Below are positions 16,236 through 26,251 of a DNA stretch of 64,000 nucleotides, piece after piece (position 1 is the first letter of the stretch; each line of letters starts with the position of its first letter). Location of the stretch: positions 186,001 to 250,000 of the forward strand of contig WRFN01000002.1 in NCBI GenBank assembly GCA_009778785.1, in the 5' to 3' direction. The notes below the pieces were generated by a model that did no database searches, had not been told where the DNA came from, and saw only the letters and a list, made by a program, of their open reading frames with translations. The DNA comes from Betaproteobacteria bacterium (GTDB lineage: Bacteria > Pseudomonadota > Gammaproteobacteria > Burkholderiales > Casimicrobiaceae). A program made the translations under genes and the position numbers.

Positions 16236-19200
16236 TTATCCCTCCACCGGCAAAAGCGGGCCGGTCGCCAACTTGCGCTCGGCGAAGCGTCCGCGCAAGC
16301 GATGAATGTAAAGATACACGACCGGCGTCGTGTAAAGCGTCAACAACTGGCTCACCAGCAAGCCGCCGACGATCGCCAAGCCCAACGGTTGCCGCAGTTC
16401 GGCGCCGTCGCCGCGTCCCAGCATCAGCGGCAACGCGCCCAGTATCGCCGTCATCGTTGTCATCATGATCGGGCGAAAACGCAGCAGGCAGGCGGTGAAA
16501 ATCGCATCGCGCGGCGACAATTGTTGCTCGCGCTCGGCGGTCAAGGCGAAGTCGATCATCATGATCGCGTTTTTCTTGACCAGCCCGATCAAGAGCAAGA
16601 TGCCCAACAACGAAATCAAATTGAAGTCTGACCCCAAGCCGAGCTTCGAACCGATCTCGATGGCCAGCAACGCGCCGATACCGGCAGAAGGCAGCGTGGA
16701 TAAAATCGTCAACGGATGAATATAGCTTTCGTAGAGAATACCCAGCACGAGATAAACCGCCAGAAGCGCCGTCAGAATCAGCATGGGTTGCGACGACAAC
16801 GTATCCTGAAACACGCTTGCCGTTCCCTGAAAGCTGGCGACGATGGAAACCGGCAAGCCGGTGCGCGCTGTGGCTTGAAACACCGCATCGCTCGCTTCCG
16901 ATAACGACACATTGGGCGCCAGATTGAACGAGAGCGTTGCCGTCACGAATTGCCCTTGATGCCCTATCGATACGGCCGTGCTCTCCGCCGTGTATTTCGT
17001 CACTGCCGACAGCGGCACGCGGCTGCCGTCCGCCGCGATCAAATAAACGTTTTGCAAATTCTGCGCGCTCTGGGTGAAAGGCAGCGCCGCTTCCATCACC
17101 ACTTTGTATTGGTTGAGCGGGTTGTAAATGGTGGACACTTGCCGCTGTCCGAACGCATTGTTCAACGCCGCATCGACTTGCGCCACCGTCAAGCCCAACC
17201 TCGATACCGCTTCGCGGTCGATCGTCAGCATCGTTTGCATTCCGTTGCTGTCCTGATCGGAATCGACATCGGTGATCTGCGGAAGCTGCATCAGCGCTTG
17301 CCGTACTTTCGGTTCCCACACTCGCAGCTCGTTGATATCGTCGGCCTGCAACGCAAATTGAAATTCGGAAGCGGTTTGGCGGCCGCCGACCCGGATATCC
17401 TGCATCGGCATCATGAACAAGCGCGCGCCCGGCTCTTTCGACAAGGCTTTTTGCAAACGCATCACCACCATTTGCGCCGAAAGTTTGCGCTCCGCCAGCG
17501 GCTTCAAAGTAATCATGATCGTGCCGCGATTCATCTGCGAACCGCCGATGAAGCCGCTCACCACGTCCACTGCCGGGTCCTTGCGAATGATCTGGATGAA
17601 ACCCTCGTATTTTTCCTGCATCGCCTGGAACGAAATGTTTTGATCGGCGCGGATCATGCCGAAGACGAGGCCGGTGTCCTGCGACGGCAAAAAACCTTTG
17701 GGAACCGACGCGTACAAATAAACATTGAGCACGATCGTCACCAGCAGCAGCACCAACATCAATGGCGCGTGCGCCAGCACCCACGACAACGAGCGACGGT
17801 AACCGTTGTGCATCGCCTGAAAGACTCGCTCGCCGAACAAATACAGCTTGCCGTGCTCTTTCGGTTCGGGCTTCATCCAGTGCGCGCACAACATCGGAAT
17901 CGTGGTCAGCGCCACCACCAGCGATACCAGAATCGCCGTCGCCAGAGTTACCGCAAATTCGTGGAAGAAGCGCCCGACCAAGCCGCCCATCAACAGAATG
18001 GGAATGAACACTGCAATCAGCGAAATACTCATCGACATCACGGTGAAGCCGACTTCACGGATGCCGTCGATCGCCGCCTGAAGGGGCGACTTGCCCATTT
18101 CGCGGTGCCGGGTGATGTTTTCGATGACGACGATAGCGTCGTCCACGACGAAGCCGGTCGCCACCGTCAGCGCCATCAGTGAGATGTTGTTGAGCGTGAA
18201 CCCGCACAAATACATCACCGACAACGTGCTGATCAGCGATACCGGCACGGCGATGCAAGGCACCAGCGTTGCGCGCCCGTTGCGCAAAAAGAGAAATACG
18301 ATCAAAATCACCAGCCCAACCGAAATCGCCAATGTGCGAGTGACTTCGCGCAACGAAGCGCGAATGGTCGGCGAGCGGTCAAGCGTGAAAGCAAGGTCAA
18401 TGTTGCTTGGCACCGAGGCTCTCAACACCGGCATCAGCGCTTTGACCCGATCCACCGTTTCGATGATGTTGGCGCCAGCCTCGGAGCGTATCATCAGCAG
18501 CACCGACGGCTTGCCGTTCGACATGCCGGAGTTGCGCACGTCCTGCACCGAATCCACCACCTCGGCAATATCTTCCAATCGCACCGGCGCACCGTTTTTG
18601 TAGGTAACGATCAATCGCTGATATTCGGCCGCTCTGAACGCTTGATCGTTGGCGCCGACCAGCCATTGCTTGTCGCCGAATTCGATCATTCCTTTCGGGC
18701 GCGCCGCGTTGCTACTGACAATCGCTTGCCGCACATCTTCCAGCGCCAGACCGTAATGATTGACCTGCATCGGATTCAATTCGACGCGCACTGCCGGCAG
18801 CGAACTGCCGCTGATCGTCACGTCGCCAACGCCTTCGACTTGCGACAGCATTTGCTGCAGAATGGTGGCCGCCGAGTCGTACATCTGGCCGCGCGTCATC
18901 GTGTCCGAAGTCAGCGAGAGAACGAGGATTGGCATGTTGGCCGGATTGGCTTTGCGGTAGGTCGGATTGCTTGGCATGCCCGACGGCAACATCGTGCGCG
19001 CCGCGTTGATCGCCGCTTGCACGTCGCGCGCGGCGCTGTCGATATTGCGCGACATATCGAACTGAATCACAACGCGCGTACTGCCGAGCGAATTCGATGA
19101 GGTCATCTCGGTGATGCCGGCGATACTGCCCAGCGCGCGCTCCAACGGCGTCGCCACCGACGCCGCCATCGTTTCCGGACTGGCGCCGGGCAACGATGCC

Positions 19201-19343
19201 GAAACAAAAATCGTCGGCCTGTCCACTTGCGGCAACGGCGCCACCGGCAACAAACGCCACGCCACCAAGCCCAGCAACGTGATTCCCAGCGTCAACAGCG
19301 ATGTTGCCACCGGGCGACGAATCATCAACTCAAAGAAATTCAT
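16236..19343 (-). CDS. mdtC: RND multidrug efflux permease, MdtC-like
   Basis: 1035 residues, standard RND length, with twelve membrane helices and two large periplasmic loops. The N-terminus [20 protein letters not shown], the TM4 proton-relay pair in [17 protein letters not shown] and the motif [17 protein letters not shown] are diagnostic. It exports drugs with proton uptake. In E. coli MdtB and MdtC form a mixed trimer with the MdtA adaptor; the same gene order here suggests the same. Its start overlaps the end of the mdtB-like gene by 14 bp, so translation is probably coupled. Confidence 0.93.
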   Translation of the reverse strand: MNFFELMIRRPVATSLLTLGITLLGLVAWRLLPVAPLPQVDRPTIFVSASLPGASPETMAASVATPLERALGSIAGITEMTSSNSLGSTRVVIQFDMSRNIDSAARDVQAAINAARTMLPSGMPSNPTYRKANPANMPILVLSLTSDTMTRGQMYDSAATILQQMLSQVEGVGDVTISGSSLPAVRVELNPMQVNHYGLALEDVRQAIVSSNAARPKGMIEFGDKQWLVGANDQAFRAAEYQRLIVTYKNGAPVRLEDIAEVVDSVQDVRNSGMSNGKPSVLLMIRSEAGANIIETVDRVKALMPVLRASVPSNIDLAFTLDRSPTIRASLREVTRTLAISVGLVILIVFLFLRNGRATLVPCIAVPVSLISTLSVMYLCGFTLNNISLMALTVATGFVVDDAIVVIENITRHREMGKSPLQAAIDGIREVGFTVMSMSISLIAVFIPILLMGGLVGRFFHEFAVTLATAILVSLVVALTTIPMLCAHWMKPEPKEHGKLYLFGERVFQAMHNGYRRSLSWVLAHAPLMLVLLLVTIVLNVYLYASVPKGFLPSQDTGLVFGMIRADQNISFQAMQEKYEGFIQIIRKDPAVDVVSGFIGGSQMNRGTIMITLKPLAERKLSAQMVVMRLQKALSKEPGARLFMMPMQDIRVGGRQTASEFQFALQADDINELRVWEPKVRQALMQLPQITDVDSDQDSNGMQTMLTIDREAVSRLGLTVAQVDAALNNAFGQRQVSTIYNPLNQYKVVMEAALPFTQSAQNLQNVYLIAADGSRVPLSAVTKYTAESTAVSIGHQGQFVTATLSFNLAPNVSLSEASDAVFQATARTGLPVSIVASFQGTASVFQDTLSSQPMLILTALLAVYLVLGILYESYIHPLTILSTLPSAGIGALLAIEIGSKLGLGSDFNLISLLGILLLIGLVKKNAIMMIDFALTAEREQQLSPRDAIFTACLLRFRPIMMTTMTAILGALPLMLGRGDGAELRQPLGLAIVGGLLVSQLLTLYTTPVVYLYIHRLRGRFAERKLATGPLLPVEG

Positions 19344-22300
19344 GACCCGGCTCTTCGACTTTGGGCGCAGCGCGCCGACGCCGCCAGTGCGCCAGATTGT
19401 CGAACATGATGTAGATCACCGGCGTAGTGAACAAAGTCAACAGTTGGCTGACCAGCAAGCCGCCGACCATCGTCACGCCGAGCGGATGGCGCAACTCGGC
19501 GCCCATGCCGGTACCGAGCATCAACGGCAACGCCGACAACAGCGCCGCCATCGTGGTCATCAAGATTGGCCGGAACCGCAACAAGCACGCTTGATAAATC
19601 GCATCGCGCGCCGGCAAGTTTTCATTGCGCTCGGCGTCGAGCGCGAAGTCGATCATCATGATCGCGTTTTTCTTGACGATGCCGATCAACAAGATGATGC
19701 CGATGATCGCCACCATATCGAGTTCGAGCCGCGCCACCAGCAACGCCAGCAACGCGCCGATGCCCGCCGACGGCAACGTGGACAGAATCGTGATCGGGTG
19801 AATGTAGCTCTCGTAGAGTACGCCCAACACAATGTACATGGTGATGATCGCCGCCAGAATCAACCAAATCTGATTGCTGAGCGACGATTGAAACGCCAGC
19901 GCCGTTCCCTGAAAACGTGTTTGAATTTCGACCGGAAAACCGATTTCGCTTTCGGCCTGCTGAATCGCCGCCACGGCGCCATCCAACGAGTAACCCGGCG
20001 CCAGATCGAATGAAATGGTCGCCGACGGTAATTGCGAAATGTGATTGATCGCCAGCAGCGCCGGTTTTTCGACGAAGCGCGCGACCGCCGACAACGGCAC
20101 TTGCTCGCCGCTCGCCGACGGCACGTACAAACGACTCAACGCCGCCGGGCCATCTTGAAATGCAGGGCCGACTTCGATCACCACGCGGTATTGATTCGCC
20201 TGCGTGAAAATGGTGGAAATCAAGCGCTGTCCGAAAGCGCTGTAAAGCACGCTGTCGATGTTGGCAACGGTCACACCCAACCGTCCGGCCGCATCGCGGT
20301 CGATGTCCACATAAGCCTGCAAACCCTGATCGAGCAAATCGTGATTGACGTTGGCCAACTCCGGCAACTGCGCCAACCGCTCGGAGAGTTTCGGCGTCCA
20401 TTCGCTCAACTCGTTCACATCGGTGGCCTGCAACGTGAACTGGAAGCGCGTGCGCGTCACTTGGCTTTCGATGGTCAGATCGTTGACTGATTGCAGATAT
20501 AAACGAATGCCCTGAATGTTGTCCAGACGATGCTGAAGCCGGTCGATGATTTGCGGCGCGCGCGCGCTGCGTTCTTCGAGCGGTTTCAGATTGATCAACA
20601 TCCGGCCAACATTCAGCGTTGCGTTGACGCCGTCAACGCCGATGAACGATGAAACGCTGTCAACGTCGGGGTCTTTGAGAATTTCCGTTGCCAGCTTTTG
20701 CTGACGCTCCGACATGGCGGCGAAGGAAACCGATTGCGGCGCTTCCGAAATCCCTTGAATCAAGCCGGTATCCTGAATCGGGAAAAAACCTTTCGGAACG
20801 ACGATGTACAAATAAACCGTCAACAACAACGTCGCCAGCGCCACCAGCAACATCGGCACTTGATGGTTCAACACCACCTGCAGTGCCCGCCCGTAAAGCG
20901 CGATCAGGCCGTTGAAAATTTCTTCCGATTTTCTGTAAAACCGGTTTTGTTTTTCGTCCGGCGTGTGCTTCAACAGTTTGGAACACATCATCGGCGTCAG
21001 CGTCAGCGATACCACCATCGAAATCACGATCGACACCGCCAGCGTGATCGCAAACTCGCGGAACAAACGGCCGACGACATCGGCCATGAACAAGAGCGGA
21101 ATCAGCACCGCCACTAGCGAGAACGTCAACGAGATAATCGTGAAGCCGATCTGCTTGGCGCCACGCAACGCCGCCTGCAACGGCGGCTCGCCTTTCTCGA
21201 TATAGCGCGTGATGTTTTCGATCATCACGATGGCGTCGTCCACGACGAAGCCGGTGGCAATCGTCAACGCCATGATCGTCAAGTTGTTGATCGAGAATCC
21301 GGCAAGATACATCACCATGAAGGTACCCACCAGCGACAGCGGCACGGCAAGGCTTGGAATGATCGTCGCCGGAAGATTGCGCAGGAACAGGAAAATCACC
21401 ATCACCACCAACGCAATCGCCAGGAACAACTCAAACTGTACGTCGCGGATCGAGGCACGAATGGTGACGGTGCGGTCGGTCAGCACTTTTACCTGCAACG
21501 CTCCCGGCAGCGTTTCTTCCAGTTGCGGCAAACGCGCCTTGATGCGGTCCACCACATCGATCACGTTGGCGCCGGTTTGTCGTTGAATGTTGATGATGAT
21601 CGCCGGATGTTCATTCGCCCACGCCGCTAGCCGCGTGTTTTCGGCGCCGTCCACCACATCGGCGACGTCACTCAAGCGAATTGGCGCGCCGTTTTTGTAG
21701 GCGACGATGAGATTGCGGTACTCGTCGGCGGAACGCAACTGATCGTTGGCGTCGATCGTCGATGATAATTTCGCGCCGTCAAAACTGCCTTTGGCCTGAT
21801 TGACGTTAGCCGTCGCCACCATCGTGCGCACGTCTTCGATATTCAGCCCCATCGCCGTCAGCGCGCGCGGATTGACTTGCACCCGCACGGCGGGGCGTTG
21901 CCCGCCCGACAGCGTGACCAAACCCACGCCCGGCACTTGCGAAATTTTCTGCGCCAAACGGGTGTCCACCAAATCTTCGAGCCGCGTCAACGGCAAGGTT
22001 TCCGAAGTGACGGCCAGCGTCAGCACCGGCGTATCGGCAGGATTGACCTTGTTGTAAATCGGCGGACGCGGCAAATCGGTCGGCAGCAAATTGGTGGCGG
22101 CGTTGATCGCCGCTTGCACTTCCTGTTCGGCGGTGTCGAGCGAAATGTCGAGACTGAATTGCAGTGTGATGATCGAAGCGCCGCCCGAACTGGTGGACGA
22201 CATCTGATTGACGCCGGACATTTGCCCGAACTGTCGTTCCAGCGGCGCCGTAACCGATGAAGTCATCACGTCGGGACTGGCGCCCGGATAAAGCGTCACC

Positions 22301-22440
22301 ACTTGAATCGTCGGATAGTCAACTTCCGGCAGCGCCGAAACCGGCAGAAAGTGGTAGGCGACGATGCCCGCCAGCAGAATCGCCACCATCAGCAACGAAG
22401 TGGCGATGGGGCGAAGAATAAAAAGTCGGGAGGGGTTCAT
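19330..22440 (-). CDS. mdtB: RND multidrug efflux permease, MdtB-like
   Basis: 1036 residues with the RND plan: [20 protein letters not shown], proton-relay [17 protein letters not shown] in TM4, and [20 protein letters not shown] in TM11. It is clearly a paralogue of the next gene downstream, which is the MdtB/MdtC situation (one permease thought to bind drug, the other to drive proton flow). It lies 30 bp downstream of the adaptor gene and overlaps the mdtC-like gene. The start ATG at 22440 has AGGGG close before it. Confidence 0.93.
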   Translation of the reverse strand: MNPSRLFILRPIATSLLMVAILLAGIVAYHFLPVSALPEVDYPTIQVVTLYPGASPDVMTSSVTAPLERQFGQMSGVNQMSSTSSGGASIITLQFSLDISLDTAEQEVQAAINAATNLLPTDLPRPPIYNKVNPADTPVLTLAVTSETLPLTRLEDLVDTRLAQKISQVPGVGLVTLSGGQRPAVRVQVNPRALTAMGLNIEDVRTMVATANVNQAKGSFDGAKLSSTIDANDQLRSADEYRNLIVAYKNGAPIRLSDVADVVDGAENTRLAAWANEHPAIIINIQRQTGANVIDVVDRIKARLPQLEETLPGALQVKVLTDRTVTIRASIRDVQFELFLAIALVVMVIFLFLRNLPATIIPSLAVPLSLVGTFMVMYLAGFSINNLTIMALTIATGFVVDDAIVMIENITRYIEKGEPPLQAALRGAKQIGFTIISLTFSLVAVLIPLLFMADVVGRLFREFAITLAVSIVISMVVSLTLTPMMCSKLLKHTPDEKQNRFYRKSEEIFNGLIALYGRALQVVLNHQVPMLLVALATLLLTVYLYIVVPKGFFPIQDTGLIQGISEAPQSVSFAAMSERQQKLATEILKDPDVDSVSSFIGVDGVNATLNVGRMLINLKPLEERSARAPQIIDRLQHRLDNIQGIRLYLQSVNDLTIESQVTRTRFQFTLQATDVNELSEWTPKLSERLAQLPELANVNHDLLDQGLQAYVDIDRDAAGRLGVTVANIDSVLYSAFGQRLISTIFTQANQYRVVIEVGPAFQDGPAALSRLYVPSASGEQVPLSAVARFVEKPALLAINHISQLPSATISFDLAPGYSLDGAVAAIQQAESEIGFPVEIQTRFQGTALAFQSSLSNQIWLILAAIITMYIVLGVLYESYIHPITILSTLPSAGIGALLALLVARLELDMVAIIGIILLIGIVKKNAIMMIDFALDAERNENLPARDAIYQACLLRFRPILMTTMAALLSALPLMLGTGMGAELRHPLGVTMVGGLLVSQLLTLFTTPVIYIMFDNLAHWRRRRAAPKVEEPGHEFL

Positions 22441-22470
22441 GCGCGGTTCCGTAGCGGTGACGCAATGGAT

Positions 22471-23805
22471 TTACGACGGGCGTTTTCCGGATCGCGCTCT
22501 TTGAGGCTTGTCCGTCGCCCCGTCTGTTGCTTTGTCCTTGTTGCCTGCTTTGTCCTTGCTGCCAGGCTCCGGCAGTTCCTGCTTTTTACCGTCGAGTACC
22601 GTCACTTCCACCTTGCTGCCTTCACGCAACCGATCGGTGCCGTCAATCACCACCCGCTCACCTGCCGTCAGCCCTTTGTCGATCACCTGCGTGGCTTCGT
22701 CGGCAACACCGACCGTGACCGTTCGCACACTCACTTTCCCCTCGTCGTCGATCACATAAACGAACGTGCCGACACTGCCGCGCTGCACCGCCGCCAGCGG
22801 CGTCTGCACCACGTTCTGCAAAGTGTCGATCTTCATTCGCACGTTGACGAACTGGTTAGGAAACAGAATATGATTCTTGTTGCTGAAACGCGCTTTCAGT
22901 TTGACCGTGCCGGTCGCCACATCGATCTGATTGTCAACCGTCATCAACATACCGCGTTCGAGCATCGTCTTCTGCGTTCGATCCCACGTTTCCACCGGAA
23001 ACTGCACGCCCGCGTAAACCTTTCGCACCACTTTCGGCAAATCGGTTTCCGCCAGCGTGAACACCACGTCGATCGGTTCTTCCTGAGTGATCACCACGAT
23101 CCCGTTGGTGTCGGAAGCATGCACCATATTGCCGAGATCCACTTGCCGCAAACCCAGCCGCCCCGACACCGGGGCCGTGATCCTCGAGTATTCAAGATTG
23201 AGTTTGGCGCTGTCGATCTGCCCCTGATCGTATTTCACCAAACCTTCGTATTGCGCCACCAGCGATTCTTGCGTGTCCAACTGTTGCTGTGACACCGAAT
23301 CCTGCTTCAACAAAATGCGATACCGTTGCAAATCGACCTTGGCGTTTTCGAGTTGCGCCTTGTCGCGCGCCATTTGCCCTTCGGCCTGCGTCAACACCAC
23401 TTGAAACGGGCGCGGATCGATTTGCGCCAACAGCGCGCCCGCCTTGACCGACTCGCCCTCTTTGAAATGCAACTCCTGAAGTTCGCCGTCAACGCGGCTA
23501 TGCACCACCACCGTTTGCGCCGCCGTCACCGTGCCCAACGCTTCGAGATAAACATCAAAGGCAGCACTCTGCACCGTTGCCGCCTGTACCGGAATGGGAC
23601 GATCCGAAGCGGCGCCGCGGGCGAACGGCGACGACGGTTTGTTGCTGCTTGAAGTCGAGCGATGCGTGAAATAGTAATAACCACCGCCCGCCAGCACGAT
23701 GATGATAACGAGGGCGATGAGCCAACGCCAAAGCGAAGATTTGGCCGCGCGGGGGTTTGCGTCCTGCCCCAATACCGTTGGTTGTCCGTTCTGCTCGAGC
23801 GCCAT
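22471..23805 (-). CDS. mdtA: RND efflux periplasmic adaptor, MdtA-like
   Basis: 444 residues from the second of two adjacent ATGs (23805), which has the better GGAG spacing; ATG at 23808 is the alternative. One N-terminal membrane helix (LWRWLIALVIIIVLAGGGYY) anchors it. The biotinyl-lipoyl fold (VVHSRVDGELQELHFKEGES), the coiled-coil hairpin and the beta-barrel (LEYSRITAPVSGRLGLRQVD) follow in order. The C-terminal ~40 residues are charged and low in complexity (GSKDKAGNKDKATDGATDKP). It connects the inner-membrane pump to the outer-membrane channel. First gene of the mdtA-mdtB-mdtC-channel operon. Confidence 0.93.
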   Translation of the reverse strand: MALEQNGQPTVLGQDANPRAAKSSLWRWLIALVIIIVLAGGGYYYFTHRSTSSSNKPSSPFARGAASDRPIPVQAATVQSAAFDVYLEALGTVTAAQTVVVHSRVDGELQELHFKEGESVKAGALLAQIDPRPFQVVLTQAEGQMARDKAQLENAKVDLQRYRILLKQDSVSQQQLDTQESLVAQYEGLVKYDQGQIDSAKLNLEYSRITAPVSGRLGLRQVDLGNMVHASDTNGIVVITQEEPIDVVFTLAETDLPKVVRKVYAGVQFPVETWDRTQKTMLERGMLMTVDNQIDVATGTVKLKARFSNKNHILFPNQFVNVRMKIDTLQNVVQTPLAAVQRGSVGTFVYVIDDEGKVSVRTVTVGVADEATQVIDKGLTAGERVVIDGTDRLREGSKVEVTVLDGKKQELPEPGSKDKAGNKDKATDGATDKPQRARSGKRPS

Positions 23806-23952
23806 CATATCTCCGATTGTCGATGCGGGTTAAAACAGTTTTAACATTTTTAACATTCTTGATACTTGTTATTATTATCCACGAAACCGCCGTTGTTTGC
23901 TGTTAAGGATAAGTTAAGCCTTGTAACCGGCAGCCCGATTGAAGCCGAGTCG

Positions 23953-24002
23953 CACCCCTGAATTCCCCTCCTCGGAGGGGTGTCGGCGAAGCCGACGGGG
24001 TG
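23953..24002. repeat. Three-way-junction palindrome upstream of mdtA
   Basis: Outer arms CACCCC (23953-23958) and GGGGTG (23997-24002) enclose two perfect hairpins, CCCCTCC-TC-GGAGGGG (23965-23980) and GTCGGC-GAA-GCCGAC (23982-23996). It lies 50 bases past the dapB stop and may end the bamE-dapB transcript. It looks like one copy of a dispersed palindromic element. Confidence 0.6.
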
Positions 24003-24051
24003 GTTGAAAGGTAGCGCGTAGCGTCGGAGTGGTCATCCGTAAATTCTGATT

Positions 24052-24876
24052 TCAACGCAGTCCCAACACATCTTCCATCGTATAAATACCACCACTTCCT
24101 TCGGCGCGTCGCGCCGCCACAAACTGCGCAGCGCGCAAGGCGCCGACCGCGAAATTGCGACGCGATCCGGCGCGGTGCGTCAGTTCCACCCGCTCGCCCT
24201 CGCCGCAAAACAAAACCGTATGTTCGCCGACCACGTCGCCGCCGCGCAGCGTCGCAAAGCCGATGGTTCCCGGCTGACGTTCACCACACTGCCCTTCGCG
24301 CGCATAAACCGCCGCGTCGGCGAGCTTCACCCCGGCGCCTTCGGCGGCTGCCTCGCCGAGCGCGAGCGCCGTGCCCGACGGAGCATCGACTTTGTGCTTG
24401 TGATGAATTTCGACGACCTCGATGTCGTAGCCGCTCAAACGCTGCGCTGCCAGTCGCACCAGCTTCAACAACACATTGACGCCGACGCTCATATTCGCCG
24501 CCACCACCATTGGCGCGTGCTGCGCCAACTGCGCCAGTTCGGCCTTGTTCGCCTCGGAAAACCCCGTGGTTCCAACGACCAGCGCGCAATGGTGTTCGGC
24601 GCAACAACGCGCATGCCGCATCGTCCCTTCGGGGCGCGTGAAATCGATCAACACTTCCGATTGCCGGATCGCCGCTTCGATATCGTCCGCAATCAAAACG
24701 CCCGTCGTTCGCCCGATGGCCGCGCCCGCGTCACGCCCCAGCAACGGCGCGCCCGCCATTTCCAGCGCGGCGGTCAGAACAAACGAAGTCGGAGACGCCA
24801 GCGTGCTTTCGACCAGCATTTGCCCCATTCGCCCACCCGCGCCCGCAATCGCTACCCGAATCGGCGCCGCCATCAT
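24052..24876 (-). CDS. dapB: 4-hydroxy-tetrahydrodipicolinate reductase
   Basis: 274 residues. The NAD(P)-binding start IRVAIAGAGGRMGQML and the catalytic segment EIHHKHKVDAPSGTAL are diagnostic. DapB carries out the second committed step to diaminopimelate and lysine, supplying peptidoglycan as well. The first ATG (24876) overlaps the TGA of bamE; a second ATG follows at 24873. The bamE-dapB pair is a frequent betaproteobacterial arrangement with carAB often next, but here mdtA follows. Confidence 0.96.
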   Translation of the reverse strand: MMAAPIRVAIAGAGGRMGQMLVESTLASPTSFVLTAALEMAGAPLLGRDAGAAIGRTTGVLIADDIEAAIRQSEVLIDFTRPEGTMRHARCCAEHHCALVVGTTGFSEANKAELAQLAQHAPMVVAANMSVGVNVLLKLVRLAAQRLSGYDIEVVEIHHKHKVDAPSGTALALGEAAAEGAGVKLADAAVYAREGQCGERQPGTIGFATLRGGDVVGEHTVLFCGEGERVELTHRAGSRRNFAVGALRAAQFVAARRAEGSGGIYTMEDVLGLR

Positions 24877-25355
24877 TCATCCCCAAACCAGTGAAACAAC
24901 CAACTGAAAAAACCCTCATCGTCCGCCGAAGGATCGCTCGGCAACATCCGCGCCCCGGCAATCCGGTTCAACTCGGATTTCGACACAGGCGCATCATCGC
25001 CTTCCCAGCGCGCCAACAAATCCTTCTCGAAAAAGACCGCAAGTTTCCGGTTCTCGATCTCCTTGCCGTTCTTGGTGTAAGAATAAACATAATCCCAGCG
25101 ATCGGCGTGAAACGAGCTGGACAGCAGCGGCGTGCCCAGCGCCGAGCGCACTTGCTGGCGCGTCTGCCCGACCTTCAGCTTTTCGACCATATCCTGCGTC
25201 AGATAATTCCCCTGATTGATGTCCAGCTTATAGACCCCGAGCTGACGGACATCCGGCAGATACGTGCTCATCGTCGAGCACCCCGCCAGACAAAACAACA
25301 GGGCGACAGCGCTAACGCGCGCCAGCGGCACAGAAAGAGAAGGCAACAGCTTCAT
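24873..25355 (-). CDS. bamE: Outer membrane protein assembly factor BamE
   Basis: 160 residues with a lipoprotein signal peptide ending LAGC (Cys26). The SmpA/OmlA domain shows LDINQGNYLTQDMVEKLKVG and the segment QTRQQVRSALGTPLL, then FHADRWDYVYSYTKNG. BamE is a small lipoprotein of the BAM complex that inserts beta-barrel proteins in the outer membrane. It is transcribed divergently from fur, the usual neighbour, and its stop overlaps the dapB start. Confidence 0.95.
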   Translation of the reverse strand: MKLLPSLSVPLARVSAVALLFCLAGCSTMSTYLPDVRQLGVYKLDINQGNYLTQDMVEKLKVGQTRQQVRSALGTPLLSSSFHADRWDYVYSYTKNGKEIENRKLAVFFEKDLLARWEGDDAPVSKSELNRIAGARMLPSDPSADDEGFFSWLFHWFGDE

Positions 25356-25428
25356 GCGGTTCCTGATAGGAATTGGATGGAAGACAAGCTATTATAGCCG
25401 TACTCTGCGTTGCCTTCAGCCCATTCAG

Positions 25429-25887
25429 ATGACGACCACACCGCAAGACCTCAACGACCGGGGACTCAAAGCCACACTGCCGAGGCTGCAAATCATTCGC
25501 CTCTTTGAAACGTCACGCGATAGTCATATGACGGCTGAAGATGTGTACCGCCGCCTGAAAGACGGCGGCCTCGACATCGGCCTGGCGACCATCTACCGCG
25601 TCCTCACTCAATTCGAGCAAGCCGGATTGTTGCTGCGCCACCATTTCGAGCCGGACAAAGCCGTTTACGAAATCAATCGCGGCCATCACCACGACCATAT
25701 CGTCTGCCTGCACTGCGGCAAAGTCGAAGAATTCTTCGACGCCGGCATCGAAAAACGTCAAAACGAAATCGCCCAAGGCAAAAACTTTGAAGTCGTCGAT
25801 CATACCCTCTGCCTCTACGGCTACTGCACCACCGGCGCTTGCGCCGAGCGGCGACGGGCTGAGGCGGAAGAAAGCGGTGAGGGTTGA
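25429..25887 (+). CDS. fur: Ferric uptake regulator
   Basis: 152 residues from the ATG at 25429; the longer upstream frame runs through bamE and is rejected. The winged-helix part (LKATLPRLQIIRLFETS, AEDVYRRLKDGGLDIGLATI) and the metal-binding part (NRGHHHDHIVCLHCGKVEEF, with CxxC and the later CLYGYCTTGAC) are typical. Fur binds Fe2+ and represses iron uptake genes. The 73-bp gap to bamE contains a TATTAT box at 25390-25395 that may be its -10. Confidence 0.97.
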   Translation: MTTTPQDLNDRGLKATLPRLQIIRLFETSRDSHMTAEDVYRRLKDGGLDIGLATIYRVLTQFEQAGLLLRHHFEPDKAVYEINRGHHHDHIVCLHCGKVEEFFDAGIEKRQNEIAQGKNFEVVDHTLCLYGYCTTGACAERRRAEAEESGEG

Positions 25888-25922
25888 GAGAACGAGCTAT
25901 GAGCGCGCTGATTGCCCGCGCT

Positions 25923-25943
25923 CGCCCTGAGCGTATCGAAGGG
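25923..25943 (+). repeat. Short dispersed repeat family D
   Basis: CGCCCTGAGCGTATCGAAGG: variant of the CCCTGAGCTTGTCGAAGGG palindrome between fur and tRNA-Ser. It can form a hairpin and may stop fur transcription. Confidence 0.5.
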
Positions 25944-26049
25944 TACAGAAGGAAGAATATACCGCCCTCTTCGCGCTGCTCTCTGCGCACAAAAAAATCA
26001 AACAAAAAACTGCCCGAGAGCTATTATCGGGCAGATTAGAACATCGTCA

Positions 26050-26142
26050 TGGCGGAGACGGAGGGATTCGAACCCTCGATGCAGTTTTTGTCCGCATGCT
26101 CCCTTAGCAGGGGAGTGCCTTCGACCACTCGGCCACGTCTCC
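26050..26142 (-). tRNA. tRNA-Ser (anticodon GCU)
   Basis: The reverse strand starts GGAGACGTGGCCGAGTGGTC and ends CGTCTCCGCCA, with a 7-bp acceptor stem, encoded CCA, TTCGAATCC T-loop and the long variable arm of serine tRNAs. The anticodon loop CTGCTAA gives GCU, which reads AGC/AGU. The restriction-modification gene lies on its 5' side. Confidence 0.97.
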
Positions 26143-26251
26143 GTTAAGAAGGCTGGATTTTACTGGTAAGCCACGTCGGCGTCCAGTTTTCCGGATTTGC
26201 CCCGATTTCCGGCTTTGATGCGCCCAAGCGCCGCCTTCCAAAAGCACGGCT

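Noticed and set aside
16950..18182. 410-residue plus-strand frame opposite the RND permease gene
   Set aside because: His/Arg/Gln-rich with no known fold; it is the complement of mdtC.
26050..26142. Attachment site at tRNA-Ser
   Set aside because: I found no duplicated tRNA 3' fragment in the window and the restriction gene lies on the 5' side.
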